A stretch of 64,000 bases of DNA, taken from contig NZ_QNGB01000001.1 in assembly GCF_003298505.1 (NCBI RefSeq), positions 1 through 64,000 of the forward strand, in the 5' to 3' direction. Every line of letters starts with the position of its first letter. The first letter of the stretch is position 1. The stretch is from Roseovarius sp. TE539 (lineage in GTDB: Bacteria > Pseudomonadota > Alphaproteobacteria > Rhodobacterales > Rhodobacteraceae). The notes below the pieces were generated by a model that saw only the letters and a list, made by a program, of their open reading frames with translations, did no database searches and was not told the origin of the DNA. Of the stretch, positions 8,711 to 16,683 are shown in pieces. A program made the translations under genes and the position numbers.

Positions 8711-9669
8711 GGCCATGCCGCGACCTCCTGTTCGATGGCGCCAAAAAGGGAAACGCCGGCAGCGTCCTCCATCCATATCCTGATCCGGTCTCCCGGCTGG
8801 AGGAACGGTGTCGAGGGACTACCCGACAGCAGGGTTTCCACCATCCGTTGTTCGGCGATGCAGGAATACCCCGCGCCGCCCTGCGCCACCGGCCTGCCCG
8901 GCCCGCCATCCGAGTCGCGGTTGGACACGGTGCCCGAGCCGATGATCGTGCCGGCCGCAAGCGCCCGCGTCTTCGCGGCATGGCTGATGAGCGCGGGAAA
9001 ATCGAATGTCATGTCGTGCCCCGCATCGGCGCGCCCGAAGGGCATCCCGTTGAGGTCGACCCGGAGGGCACCATGAAGCCGGCCACCGTCCCAGCCCGGC
9101 AAGGCGCCAGGCGCCACCGCCAGCGGCGAGAAGGCGCAGGCCGGTTTCGATTGAACGAACCCGAATCCCTTGGACAGCTCGCCGGGGATGAGTGCCCTGA
9201 GCGACACGTCGTTGCACAGCATCACGAGGCGGATCGCGTCGCGCGCCTCCCGTGGCGTGGCGCCCATGCGGACCGGGCCGGTGATCACCGCCACCTCGGC
9301 CTCGAAATCCATCCCCCACTCCGGATCGCCCTCGATCGGCGCGGTGGGGGCCAGGAACCCGTCCGAGCCGCCCTGATACATGAGTGGGTCGTGCCAGAAG
9401 CTTTCGGGCATCTCGGCCCCGCGCGCGCGGCGCACCAGCGCGACATGATTGACGTAGGCCGAGGCATCGAGGAACTGGTAGGCGCGCGGCAGCGGCGACA
9501 GGCACGCGGCGGGATCGAAGCGACATTCCGGACCGGACCACGCCGGCTCGGCCCCGTCGAGCATCGCCTGCAGGCTCATCCCCGGCGCGATACGGCATGT
9601 GGTACGGTCTTCCGACACGCGGGCAAGCTGCCCGTCGGGCGTGCCGTCGTCCAGCGTGGCACAGATCAT
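8707..9669 (-). CDS. Fumarylacetoacetate hydrolase family protein
   Basis: 320 residues. The FAH fold is visible in ASAYVNHVALVRRARGAEMP, the metal-binding WGMDFEAEVAVITGPV (Glu residues near 130), LCNDVSLR and GSGTVSNRDSDGG. In the hmgA context the likely reaction is cleavage of fumarylacetoacetate or maleylacetoacetate to acetoacetate plus fumarate or maleate, the last step of the homogentisate pathway. It is shorter than classical fumarylacetoacetases of about 420 residues and closer to the bacterial short form. Its start overlaps the end of the upstream MBL gene by 4 bases, showing translational coupling in the order hmgA, MBL, FAA. Confidence 0.88.
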   Translation of the reverse strand: MICATLDDGTPDGQLARVSEDRTTCRIAPGMSLQAMLDGAEPAWSGPECRFDPAACLSPLPRAYQFLDASAYVNHVALVRRARGAEMPESFWHDPLMYQGGSDGFLAPTAPIEGDPEWGMDFEAEVAVITGPVRMGATPREARDAIRLVMLCNDVSLRALIPGELSKGFGFVQSKPACAFSPLAVAPGALPGWDGGRLHGALRVDLNGMPFGRADAGHDMTFDFPALISHAAKTRALAAGTIIGSGTVSNRDSDGGPGRPVAQGGAGYSCIAEQRMVETLLSGSPSTPFLQPGDRIRIWMEDAAGVSLFGAIEQEVAAWP

Positions 9670-10523
9670 AGGGCAATCACCATGCCGTCCTCGCCCACGT
9701 GAAGCCGCCCGCCGAAATGTGGCTCCACGGCGGCCTGCCAGTCGGCCACCGTCACCCCGGGTTCGTGCGACGGCACGAGATGATTGAGCGCCAGCGCCGC
9801 TACCCCGGCCCGGTGGGCGATGCGGGCGGCGTCGGCCGCATCCGTGTGGCTGCGCAGCACATGCCTGAGCAGCCGGTCATCGGCGTAGCCCATTTTCCGG
9901 ATGCTCTCGGTCACGCGGTCGGTCAGCATCGCCTCGTGGACCAGAAGATCGGCGTCTTTCGCGAATCCCGCCATCGCGTCGATCAGGGCGGTGTCCCCCG
10001 AAAGCACGACGCTCCGGCCGCCCCCCTCGAATCTGAGGGCGAAGCTGTCGGTCACCGGCGGGTGGTGGTTGCGCAGCGCCGTCACGCGCACCCCCCCAAG
10101 CTCCAGATCAAGGCTTTCGTCCAGCGGGTGCAGCGGAAACAGTGTATCGAAATCCGGCCGCCCCTCGTCCTGGATGCGTGTCTCGATGTCATAGACCATC
10201 GAGGCGCGAAACCCGTCCCAGTAGTCCGCCGTGCCAGTGGGGCCATGGATCGGAATCGGCCGTCGGAGGCCCGAGGTCCAGGCGGTATGCAGCAACGGAC
10301 CAAGCTCAAGGTAATGATCGGAATGCAGATGGGTGATGACCACAGCGTCAAGCTCGGTGAGCGCGACACCGGCCCGGGTCAACCCGACGGTCGCACCGAT
10401 GCCGGCATCCACGAGGATTGTCTTGCCGTCCATGCACACCAGCGTGGAGGTCGGCATCGCCCAGCCGGGGCGCACGGCCGGACCACCCTTGGTGCCCAGA
10501 AGAGTTACACTCTGGATGCTCAT
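9666..10523 (-). CDS. MBL-fold metallo-hydrolase in the hmgA operon (RNase Z/arylsulfatase-like)
   Basis: 285 residues. The complete two-metal motif [12 protein letters not shown] (about residues 63-74) is present, followed by [25 protein letters not shown], and a C-terminal [11 protein letters not shown] histidine. The layout is that of the RNase Z/AtsA-like branch of the metallo-beta-lactamase superfamily. It overlaps both neighbours by 4 bases, with hmgA upstream and the FAA hydrolase downstream, so it is made together with homogentisate-pathway enzymes. A hydrolase or lactonase step in ring-cleavage product handling is an inference. No signal peptide is seen. Confidence 0.85.
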   Translation of the reverse strand: MSIQSVTLLGTKGGPAVRPGWAMPTSTLVCMDGKTILVDAGIGATVGLTRAGVALTELDAVVITHLHSDHYLELGPLLHTAWTSGLRRPIPIHGPTGTADYWDGFRASMVYDIETRIQDEGRPDFDTLFPLHPLDESLDLELGGVRVTALRNHHPPVTDSFALRFEGGGRSVVLSGDTALIDAMAGFAKDADLLVHEAMLTDRVTESIRKMGYADDRLLRHVLRSHTDAADAARIAHRAGVAALALNHLVPSHEPGVTVADWQAAVEPHFGGRLHVGEDGMVIAL

Positions 10524-11881
10524 TTGATACCCGGCGTGCCGTCGAATTTCTTCTCAATATCGGCCCAGCAATCGATGTAATCATCCTGGAGCGGCGCCTC
10601 TTGCGCGGCAAACCGGGTCAGATGCTGGGGAAACCGGGTCTCGAACATGAAGGACATGGTATTGTCGAGCTTCTCCGGTTTCAGCTCGGCATTCGCGGCC
10701 TTCTCGAAGGCTTCCCGGTCGGGGCCGTGCGGCAACATCATGTTGTGCAGGCTCATGCCCCCGGGAACAAAGCCCTGCGGCTTGGCGTCATACTGGCCAT
10801 AGATGTTGCCCATCAGTTCGGACATTATGTTGCGGTGATACCAGGGGGGGCGGAATGTGTCCTCCATCACCATCCAGCGTTCCCGGAACAGCACGAAATC
10901 GATATTGGCCGTACCGGGCACCCCGGACGGCGCGGTCAGAACCGTGAAGATCGACGGATCGGGATGATCGAAGAGGATAGCGCCGACGGGGCAGTAATTG
11001 CTCATGTCGTATTTGCAGGGAGCGTAATTGCCATGCCATGCCACCACGTCGAGCGGCGAATGCCCGATTGCGCAACGGTGGAACTGCCCGCACCACTTCA
11101 CCGTCACGTCAGAGGGCGCGTCCCGATCCTCGTAGGCGGCGACCGGTGTCTTGAAATCACGCCGGTTGGCCATGCAGTTGGCACCGATCGGTCCGCGCCC
11201 CGGAAGCTCGAATTTCTGGCCGTAATTTTCGCAGACGAAGCCGCGCGCCGGCCCCTCGATGACCTCCACCCTGTAAACCAGACCACGCGGGATCACCGCG
11301 ATTTCCTGCGGGGCAAGGTCGATCACGCCCAACTCGGTGGCGAACCGCAGCCGCCCCTCCTGGGGGACAACCAGAAGCTCGCTGTCGGCGGAGTAGAAAT
11401 AGGCGTCCTGCATGGACGCCGTCACCAGATAGATATGGCTCGCCATGCCCACCTGGGTGTTCACGTCACCGGCTGTGGTCATGGTGCGCATCCCCGTCAG
11501 CCAGGTCAGCGGCTGATCCGAATGAGGCACAGGATCCCAACGGTACTGGCCCAGTGAAATCACGTCCGGATCGACATGCGGTGCGGATTTCCAGTAGGGC
11601 AGGTCAATCCTCGCATAGCGCGAGGAGTGCCGGACCGAGGGGCGGATGCGATAGCACCAGGTGCGCTCGTTCTGGTGGCTGGGCGCGGTGAAGGCCGTCC
11701 CCGAAAGCTGCTCTCCGTAAAGGCCGTAATTGCATTTCTGCGGGCTGTTCATACCCTGCGGCAGGGCACCGGGCAGGGCTTCTGTCTCGAAATCGTTTCC
11801 GAAGCCGGGCATGTATCCGGGATGGGTGCCCCGCACGGACACTGCCTGTACGGATTCCTGTGCCGGGGGATGGGTGGTCAT
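10520..11881 (-). CDS. hmgA: Homogentisate 1,2-dioxygenase
   Basis: 453 residues, normal for HmgA. A cytoplasmic non-heme iron dioxygenase that opens the ring of homogentisate to maleylacetoacetate. Recognisable blocks are the N-terminal [19 protein letters not shown], NKRSWxYRIRPS-type [22 protein letters not shown], the cupin segment with [19 protein letters not shown], and the C-terminal [18 protein letters not shown] block that carries iron and substrate ligands. It is the first gene of an operon with an MBL protein and an FAA hydrolase, all overlapping by 4 bases. A MarR-type regulator is divergent 66 bases away, suggesting induction by the aromatic substrate. Confidence 0.95.
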   Translation of the reverse strand: MTTHPPAQESVQAVSVRGTHPGYMPGFGNDFETEALPGALPQGMNSPQKCNYGLYGEQLSGTAFTAPSHQNERTWCYRIRPSVRHSSRYARIDLPYWKSAPHVDPDVISLGQYRWDPVPHSDQPLTWLTGMRTMTTAGDVNTQVGMASHIYLVTASMQDAYFYSADSELLVVPQEGRLRFATELGVIDLAPQEIAVIPRGLVYRVEVIEGPARGFVCENYGQKFELPGRGPIGANCMANRRDFKTPVAAYEDRDAPSDVTVKWCGQFHRCAIGHSPLDVVAWHGNYAPCKYDMSNYCPVGAILFDHPDPSIFTVLTAPSGVPGTANIDFVLFRERWMVMEDTFRPPWYHRNIMSELMGNIYGQYDAKPQGFVPGGMSLHNMMLPHGPDREAFEKAANAELKPEKLDNTMSFMFETRFPQHLTRFAAQEAPLQDDYIDCWADIEKKFDGTPGIK

Positions 11882-11904
11882 GGCGTGTCCTCCTTGTCTA
11901 CGGA

Positions 11905-11932
11905 GCTAACAGTTGAATTTGTAACTAACAAG
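11905..11932. promoter_or_regulatory. Candidate MarR operator between hmgA and its regulator
   Basis: The 66-base divergent spacer contains AGTT-N8-AACT at 11911-11926 and an overlapping TTGT-N5-ACAA at 11920-11932. MarR proteins bind imperfect palindromes of this size within divergent promoters and often repress both genes. The arms are only 4 bases, so the assignment is tentative. Confidence 0.4.
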
Positions 11933-11947
11933 CTGTAGCCGGCGCCA

Positions 11948-12391
11948 ATGACCTCTCAAGATGATGATTTCGACCCGCGCGATTTCCTGCCCTATCTGCT
12001 CAACCGCGCAGCGGATGCGAGCAGCCTGGAGTTTCAGGCGATCTACAAGGCACGCTACGGCATATTGCGGACCGAGTGGCGAGTGCTCTTTCATCTCGGG
12101 CTCTTCGGCGGGATGACCGCAAAGGAAATCGGCGCCCGCGCCGGCATCCACAAGACCAAGATCAGCCGCGCGGTGGCGCGGCTGGAGCAACGGCGTTTCC
12201 TGAGCCGCACACGCGACCGCCGTGACCGGCGGCGCGAGACGTTGGCGCTCACCGGCGCGGGGCGCGCGGCCTATAACGATCTTCGGGACGTCGCCCGTGA
12301 CTATGATGCCGCCCTCGTCGGGGATCTGGGCACCGAAGAGGCGGAGAGGCTGCGCGCCATGCTCCGGCAGCTGACGCGGGGACGATCCTGA
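11948..12391 (+). CDS. MarR-family transcriptional regulator, likely of homogentisate catabolism
   Basis: 147 residues with the winged-helix layout of MarR proteins: an N-terminal dimerisation helix (LNRAADASSLEFQAIYKARYG), a recognition helix in MTAKEIGARAGIHKTKISRAVARLE after splitting at its natural turn, and a basic wing FLSRTRDRRDRRRE. MarR proteins often sense small aromatic acids and release DNA when bound. The divergent position against hmgA makes control of homogentisate catabolism the natural role, by analogy with other hmg regulators. Confidence 0.88.
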   Translation: MTSQDDDFDPRDFLPYLLNRAADASSLEFQAIYKARYGILRTEWRVLFHLGLFGGMTAKEIGARAGIHKTKISRAVARLEQRRFLSRTRDRRDRRRETLALTGAGRAAYNDLRDVARDYDAALVGDLGTEEAERLRAMLRQLTRGRS

Positions 12392-12446
12392 ACGGCGGTA
12401 CGGCGCCACTTTACAATCACCGCGAAAGCACCGACAGATCTGTTTC

Positions 12447-13316
12447 ATGAACGACCACCTCAAAGGCCTTCTGATCACCACCCTGGCCGTTCTCTTAGTG
12501 GTGCCCGATTCGCTTTTCGTGCGCCTGATCGACGCCGGGCAACTGACCACCGCCTTCTGGCGTGGTATCACCTCGGGCGGGCTGATCCTTGCGGGCCTGC
12601 TTGTCTGGCAGGGCACGCGGGGATTCGCTCCGATATTCCGTACCGGCTGGCCGGGGCTGATCTACATCGTGCTGATGGGGGCGACCGCTCCGGGCTTCGT
12701 GTTCGCCGTAAGCCAGACGAGCGTTGCGAACGTGGTGTTCATCTTCGCCTCGATCCCGATTTTCGCCGCCGTGTTCAGCCGGATCTTCCTGGGGGAACCG
12801 ATCAGCCGTCGGTTGATATTGACGATGGCGGTGGTGCTCGTGGGGCTGGGTATCATCGCTTACGGATCGCACGAGTCCCAGATCGCGTCGTGGCGCGGAG
12901 ATCTTTGGGCGCTTGGCGTCGCCGCAAGCTATGCCGCCGCGTTGACCGCGGTACGCAGGCTGCGGGCCACTTCGATGATACCGGCCATCCCCATAGCCTA
13001 TATCGGCGCCGCGCTGGTGATGTGGCCAATGGCCGATCCCGGCCCGGCCTTCGCGGTGCAATGGCCGCTTTTCCTGGGACACGGAGCGTTCATCGCAATG
13101 GCGACATGCCTGCTTACGCTGGGGCCGCGTTACATAACCTCGGCGGAGGTGTCGCTGCTGATATTGCTGGAGTCCGTTCTGGCGCCGCTGCTGGTATGGG
13201 TCGTGGTGGGCGAGGATCCCGGACGCTGGGCGATCCTGGGCGGTGCGGTGGTGATCGGGGCGCTGTTCGTGTCCAACCTGATCGCCCTGCGCCGGCGTCG
13301 TGGGACGCAGGGGTGA
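12447..13316 (+). CDS. DMT superfamily transporter (EamA domains)
   Basis: 289 residues with about ten hydrophobic helices and an internal duplication, matching two EamA domains. Landmarks are FWRGITSGGLILAGLLVW in the first half, IPIFAAVFSRIFLGEPISRR at the end of the first repeat, and VSLLILLESVLAPLLVWVVV with GEDPGRWAILGGAVVIGALF at the end of the second. Such proteins export or import small metabolites through the inner membrane; the substrate cannot be told from sequence. It follows the MarR gene by 55 bases and could be co-transcribed. Confidence 0.85.
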   Translation: MNDHLKGLLITTLAVLLVVPDSLFVRLIDAGQLTTAFWRGITSGGLILAGLLVWQGTRGFAPIFRTGWPGLIYIVLMGATAPGFVFAVSQTSVANVVFIFASIPIFAAVFSRIFLGEPISRRLILTMAVVLVGLGIIAYGSHESQIASWRGDLWALGVAASYAAALTAVRRLRATSMIPAIPIAYIGAALVMWPMADPGPAFAVQWPLFLGHGAFIAMATCLLTLGPRYITSAEVSLLILLESVLAPLLVWVVVGEDPGRWAILGGAVVIGALFVSNLIALRRRRGTQG

Positions 13317-13342
13317 TGCCCCGAGCAGGGGCGCTGCCACTC

Positions 13343-13390
13343 TTGCCCTTCGGGCAATTCACCCCGGGATATTTCCGGCCAGAAGAAGAC
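13343..13390. repeat. Dispersed intergenic element, copy A (hairpin plus GGGATATTT box)
   Basis: A perfect 6-bp stem with 3-nt loop (TTGCCC-TTC-GGGCAA, 13343-13357) is followed by ACCCCGGGATATTTCCGGCC and AGAAGAAG (13361-13390). It has the same design as copies B (16592-16680) and C (54864-54912). It sits between the convergent DMT transporter and mipZ genes. Confidence 0.55.
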
Positions 13391-13405
13391 CGGGCCGGCG
13401 CGGGT

Positions 13406-14215
13406 TCAGAAATCCGGATCGACGCCCGGGAGCCTTAGTGCCCTGATCAGTTCACGCAATTCCTGGCGCGCCGCGACATTGGAAATGTTGAGTTGCTTCA
13501 CGCCCACATCCTTGAGGTCGAGCAGCGTGAGGCCGCGTGGGAAGAGTTCGCGGAAGATCACCCGTTCGGAAAATCCCGGCGCGGTGCGAAATCCGATGCG
13601 CCTTGCCAACGTATCCAGCGCCGCCCCCATCTTTTCCTTGTTGATCATCTGCTGTGCACCCAGGCGGTTGCGCAGCACCACCCAGTCGATCGGGTTCAGT
13701 CCCGCCTGGGCCCGGAGCTGACGCGCGTTCCAGACCATTTCGGAATAGACCGAGGGGCCGAGGATCGTGCTGCCGTCGCTGTCCACATGCGCCAGAAGGT
13801 CGAAATCCACGAAACTGTCATTGAGCGGCGTGACAAGCGTATCAGCCAGCGAATGGGCGACCTGGCTCAGGCGGGTATGGGAGCCGGGACAGTCGATCAC
13901 GATGAAATCGCTGTCGGGTTCGAGATCGGCCACCGCCTCGGACAGGCGCCGGTCATAGAGGTTCTCGCCCGGTTTCAGGTTGGCCTGGTCGACTTCGGGC
14001 AGATCGTGGAAGAAGGCACAGGGCAGATCGAGGCCGGATTTCTCCATGAAGGCGCGGCGATTGGCACAGTAACGTCCGAAGGTCTTCTGGCGCAGGTCGA
14101 GGTCAAGGGCACTGACCTTGTGGCCCATTCGCGCCAGGGCCGTGGCGACATGCATGGCCACTGTCGATTTGCCCGCACCGCCCTTCTCGTTGCCGACAAC
14201 GATGATATGCGCCAT
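13406..14215 (-). CDS. mipZ: MipZ-type division-plane positioning ATPase (ParA family)
   Basis: 269 residues from ATG 14215; the frame extends 29 codons further but MAHIIVVGNEKGGAGKST is the family start. The deviant Walker A KGGAGKST (residues about 10-17), the LDLDLRQKTFGRYCANR Walker A-prime region and FIVIDCPGSHTRLSQVAHS Walker B region are clear. In Caulobacter MipZ forms a gradient from ParB at the poles and inhibits FtsZ polymerisation, restricting the Z ring to midcell. The gene stands alone here and is not next to parAB. Confidence 0.9.
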   Translation of the reverse strand: MAHIIVVGNEKGGAGKSTVAMHVATALARMGHKVSALDLDLRQKTFGRYCANRRAFMEKSGLDLPCAFFHDLPEVDQANLKPGENLYDRRLSEAVADLEPDSDFIVIDCPGSHTRLSQVAHSLADTLVTPLNDSFVDFDLLAHVDSDGSTILGPSVYSEMVWNARQLRAQAGLNPIDWVVLRNRLGAQQMINKEKMGAALDTLARRIGFRTAPGFSERVIFRELFPRGLTLLDLKDVGVKQLNISNVAARQELRELIRALRLPGVDPDF

Positions 14216-14321
14216 GTCCCGTTCCCCTGTCTCACGTGTAAGCCCGTGACGTTCGGCGCACAATATCCGCTGCCCGGTCAATAGGGAAGAGGATGTGCGC
14301 AAGCCGCGCCTGACAGGCCGA

Positions 14322-14361
14322 CAAAACGCAAGACGCCGCCCCGGAGGGACCGGGACGGCGC
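14322..14361 (-). terminator. Rho-independent terminator of the rplS-rpmE operon
   Basis: Just downstream of rpmE is a 12-bp stem (14333-14344 with 14350-14361, two G-U wobbles) with a 5-base loop. On the minus strand it is followed by CTTGCGTTTTG. Confidence 0.75.
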
Positions 14362-14386
14362 CGCTTCACTGTCATCAGGCCAGGGT

Positions 14387-14608
14387 TCAGAAGCCCAGCC
14401 CCTCGTATTTTTTCTTGAACTTCGAGACGCGCCCACCGGCGTCCATGAGACGGGAGGACCCCCCGGTCCAGGCCGGATGCACGGACGGGTCGATATCGAG
14501 CGACAGCATGTCGCCTTCCGCGCCGTAGGTGGAGCGCATCGGAACCACGGTGCCATCGGTCAGCTTGACGTCGATCAGGTGGTAATCTGGGTGGATGTCT
14601 TTTTTCAT
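14387..14608 (-). CDS. rpmE: 50S ribosomal protein L31
   Basis: 73 residues from ATG 14608. [20 protein letters not shown] at the start and the C-terminal [19 protein letters not shown] mark L31. It has no cysteine, so it is the form without the zinc-binding CxxC pairs. It lies 11 bases downstream of rplS and is followed by a strong terminator, so the two ribosomal genes form one operon. Confidence 0.95.
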   Translation of the reverse strand: MKKDIHPDYHLIDVKLTDGTVVPMRSTYGAEGDMLSLDIDPSVHPAWTGGSSRLMDAGGRVSKFKKKYEGLGF

Positions 14609-14619
14609 CGTCGCGGTCC

Positions 14620-15003
14620 TTACGCTTGAGCGCCTTTGCGGGGCTTGTAGTTCGTGTTCTCGGCGATACGGGCCGACTTGCCGCGGCGCGAGCGCAGGTA
14701 GTAAAGCTTGGCGCGGCGGACACGGCCACGGCGCACCACGGTGATGCTGTCGATATTGGTCGCGTGGAGCGGGAACACCCGCTCGACCCCTTCGCCGAAG
14801 GATATCTTGCGCACCGTGAAGGACCCCGCAATGCCCTCGCCGTTCTTGCGGCTGATGCACACGCCCTCGAAGTTCTGGACCCGCGAACGGGTACCTTCCG
14901 TCACCTTGTAGCCGACGCGCACGGTATCGCCGGGCTTGAAATCCGGAATGGTCTTGCCGAGCTCCGCGATCTGCTCGGATTCCAGTTGAGCGATAAGATC
15001 CAT
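14620..15003 (-). CDS. rplS: 50S ribosomal protein L19
   Basis: 127 residues. [19 protein letters not shown], the [20 protein letters not shown] segment and the C-terminal [18 protein letters not shown] are the L19 signature. The protein lies at the 30S-50S interface. trmD lies 700 bases upstream on the same strand, the usual trmD-rplS neighbourhood, with an EthD-type gene inserted between. Confidence 0.97.
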   Translation of the reverse strand: MDLIAQLESEQIAELGKTIPDFKPGDTVRVGYKVTEGTRSRVQNFEGVCISRKNGEGIAGSFTVRKISFGEGVERVFPLHATNIDSITVVRRGRVRRAKLYYLRSRRGKSARIAENTNYKPRKGAQA

Positions 15004-15054
15004 CGCTTCTCTCCTAATCTGCTTGCGGTTTGCCCCGCAAAGTTTGCTGCGCCC

Positions 15055-15264
15055 TCAGAGCTCGCGGTCTTCTCTCGGGTTCCCATTCCGTGGAATGCGC
15101 CCGCCGGAGGTACAGGTCGTCTTGCTTTCGTCGTCGAACGTGACATTGTCGGCGCCGCTACATCGGCAACTCGCCCCCTCGTCAGAAGAAAACGGGACCC
15201 GGGATTGCCAGCACCGCCGGAATGCGCGCGGTAAACCAGAACTGCAGGCGGAATTCAAGACCAA
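15055..15264 (-). CDS. Possible small hypothetical protein (weak)
   Basis: A 69-codon frame opening at TTG lies in the 284-base gap between rplS and the EthD gene. The C-terminal half (CRCSGADNVTFDDESKTTC and SGGRIPRNGNPREDREL) is polar with three cysteines and looks protein-like, while the N-terminal half reads poorly. It may be the remains of a small secreted cysteine protein or a chance frame. I do not recognise it. Confidence 0.25.
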   Translation of the reverse strand: MVLNSACSSGLPRAFRRCWQSRVPFSSDEGASCRCSGADNVTFDDESKTTCTSGGRIPRNGNPREDREL

Positions 15265-15287
15265 AGAGCGCGCCCGGCGCGGCCCCG

Positions 15288-15596
15288 TCAGAGCACCAAC
15301 TCGCCGATCAGCATCAGCGGGGCCGCATCGGTGAAATTCGGAATGTCGGCAACAACCGGTTCGGCGGCTGCCATCGCGGCGTCCAGCGCGGCCTGACCCG
15401 CGAATGTCATCGTCGCGATCGCGTGAAAAGGCGCCGGGGCATCGGAGCCGCCAGCCACGCCACGGGTGACCTGCACGCTTTCAAGGTGCGGCCCCATGTG
15501 CTTGTCGGCAAGCGGCATGTGCGTGGCGAGGTAGTAATCCATGTCGAAACGGGTCGAGTCTCCGACCGGGTAGATCACCTGCAATGAAAGTGTCAT
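15288..15596 (-). CDS. EthD family protein (dimeric alpha-beta barrel)
   Basis: 102 residues from ATG 15596, which has AAGGAGA upstream; the longer frame to 15695 has no ribosome-binding site. LQVIYPVGDSTRFDMDYYLA and THMPLADKHMGPHLESVQV match the EthD/Dabb ferredoxin-like fold, including the conserved DxxYYxxxHxPL pattern. These small proteins often act as dimers on small lipophilic or aromatic compounds. The gene lies between trmD and rplS, which is frequent in this family of bacteria. Confidence 0.8.
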   Translation of the reverse strand: MTLSLQVIYPVGDSTRFDMDYYLATHMPLADKHMGPHLESVQVTRGVAGGSDAPAPFHAIATMTFAGQAALDAAMAAAEPVVADIPNFTDAAPLMLIGELVL

Positions 15597-15698
15597 GGTC
15601 CGCGGTCTCCTTCTGGGATCCGGTGGGGGCGGGCACGTTTGCATTGCTGGCAGGCTATCCGCGCCGGCGCCACCGCGACAGCCCGTGACACGCATTCG

Positions 15699-16523
15699 TT
15701 ACCCGCGATCCTCAGTGTCGTCTGCGGCATCCGCCATCCGGGTCCGCCACGCCTGCCACAGGTCGGGGCGGCGGGCACGGGTCAGCGCCCGGGCGCGTGC
15801 CTGCCGCCAGCGGGCAATCTCGGCGTGGTTGCCGGACAACAGCACCGGTGGGATCGGTCGGCCTTTCCAGTCGGATGGGCGAGTGTATTGCGGATGCTCC
15901 AGCAGCCCGTCGGCAAAGCTCTCCTCCTCGATGGAAGCCGCGTTGCCGAGGATACCGGGACGCAGGCGCAGGGCGGCATCGATCATCGCCTGCGCCGCGA
16001 TCTCGCCGCCCGACAGGACGAAATCGCCGAGGCTGACCTCCTCGATCGCGTAATGCTCGATCACGCGCTCGTCCAGCCCCTCGAACCGGCCGCAGATCAC
16101 CGTCAGCCCCGGTCCGGCGGCAAGGCGCCGGGCCATGGCCTGGTCGAAGGGGGCACCGCGGGGGCTGGCATACAGGATGGGCCAGCCCGGCGTCATGCCG
16201 GTGCGGGCATGGTCGATTGCCTGGCCCATCACGTCGGGGCGCAGGACCATGCCGGCGCCACCGCCCGCCGGCGTGTCATCCACGTTGCGATGGCGCCCCT
16301 CGCCGAAAGAACGCAGGTCGATCGTTTCGAGCTGCCAAAGCCCATCCTTCAGGGCCCGGCCGGTCAGGCTTTCGCCCAGAACCCCCGGAAAGGCCTGCGG
16401 CAGGAGCGTGATGACCTTCGCGGTCCAGACCCCGGCAAGGCGCGGCGCCGGCGTGACCAGCGCCCGGGGCGCGGTACTGGCCGTGATGGACTTGACTCCA
16501 TGGGATCTGTTGCGGTCGGTCAT
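15699..16523 (-). CDS. trmD: tRNA (guanine-37-N1)-methyltransferase
   Basis: 274 residues from ATG 16523, chosen over a frame start 14 codons further up because MTDRNRSHG is typical in relatives. SAM-dependent methylation of G37, which prevents +1 frameshifting. The trefoil-knot SPOUT fold is visible in GGGAGMVLRPDVM, YASPRGAPFDQAMARRL, ICGRFEGLDERVIEHY and SLGDFVLSGGE. An N-terminal extension before WTAKVITLLPQAFPG is common in Rhodobacteraceae. The tRNA-Pro(CGG) in this window, with G at position 37, is a standard TrmD substrate. Confidence 0.95.
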   Translation of the reverse strand: MTDRNRSHGVKSITASTAPRALVTPAPRLAGVWTAKVITLLPQAFPGVLGESLTGRALKDGLWQLETIDLRSFGEGRHRNVDDTPAGGGAGMVLRPDVMGQAIDHARTGMTPGWPILYASPRGAPFDQAMARRLAAGPGLTVICGRFEGLDERVIEHYAIEEVSLGDFVLSGGEIAAQAMIDAALRLRPGILGNAASIEEESFADGLLEHPQYTRPSDWKGRPIPPVLLSGNHAEIARWRQARARALTRARRPDLWQAWRTRMADAADDTEDRG

Positions 16524-16591
16524 GATCCGCGCCTTTAGCGCGGTCTGCCGACCCGTGGCAAGCACCCGGTCGCCGGCGGGCCCGGAATCGT

Positions 16592-16680
16592 GCGCCCTGC
16601 GGGCGCGCCGGCCTGCCTCGCCGTCCGCCTCCGGCGTCCTTCGAGGGGGCCTCCGGCGGGAGTATTCAGGGAAAGATGAA
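16592..16680. repeat. Dispersed intergenic element, copy B (hairpin plus GGAGTATT box)
   Basis: A perfect 6-bp stem with 3-nt loop (GCGCCC-TGC-GGGCGC, 16592-16606) lies 44 bases before CTCCGGCGGGAGTATTCAGG and GAAAGATGAA (16651-16680). The box matches copy C closely. It lies between trmD and a flavoprotein gene. Confidence 0.55.
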
Positions 16681-16683
16681 TGT

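Noticed and set aside
8020-9702. 560-codon plus-strand frame
   Set aside because: It runs across the UPF0314 gene in another frame and antisense to the FAA hydrolase, and its sequence has the Arg/Gly/Pro bias of a shadow.
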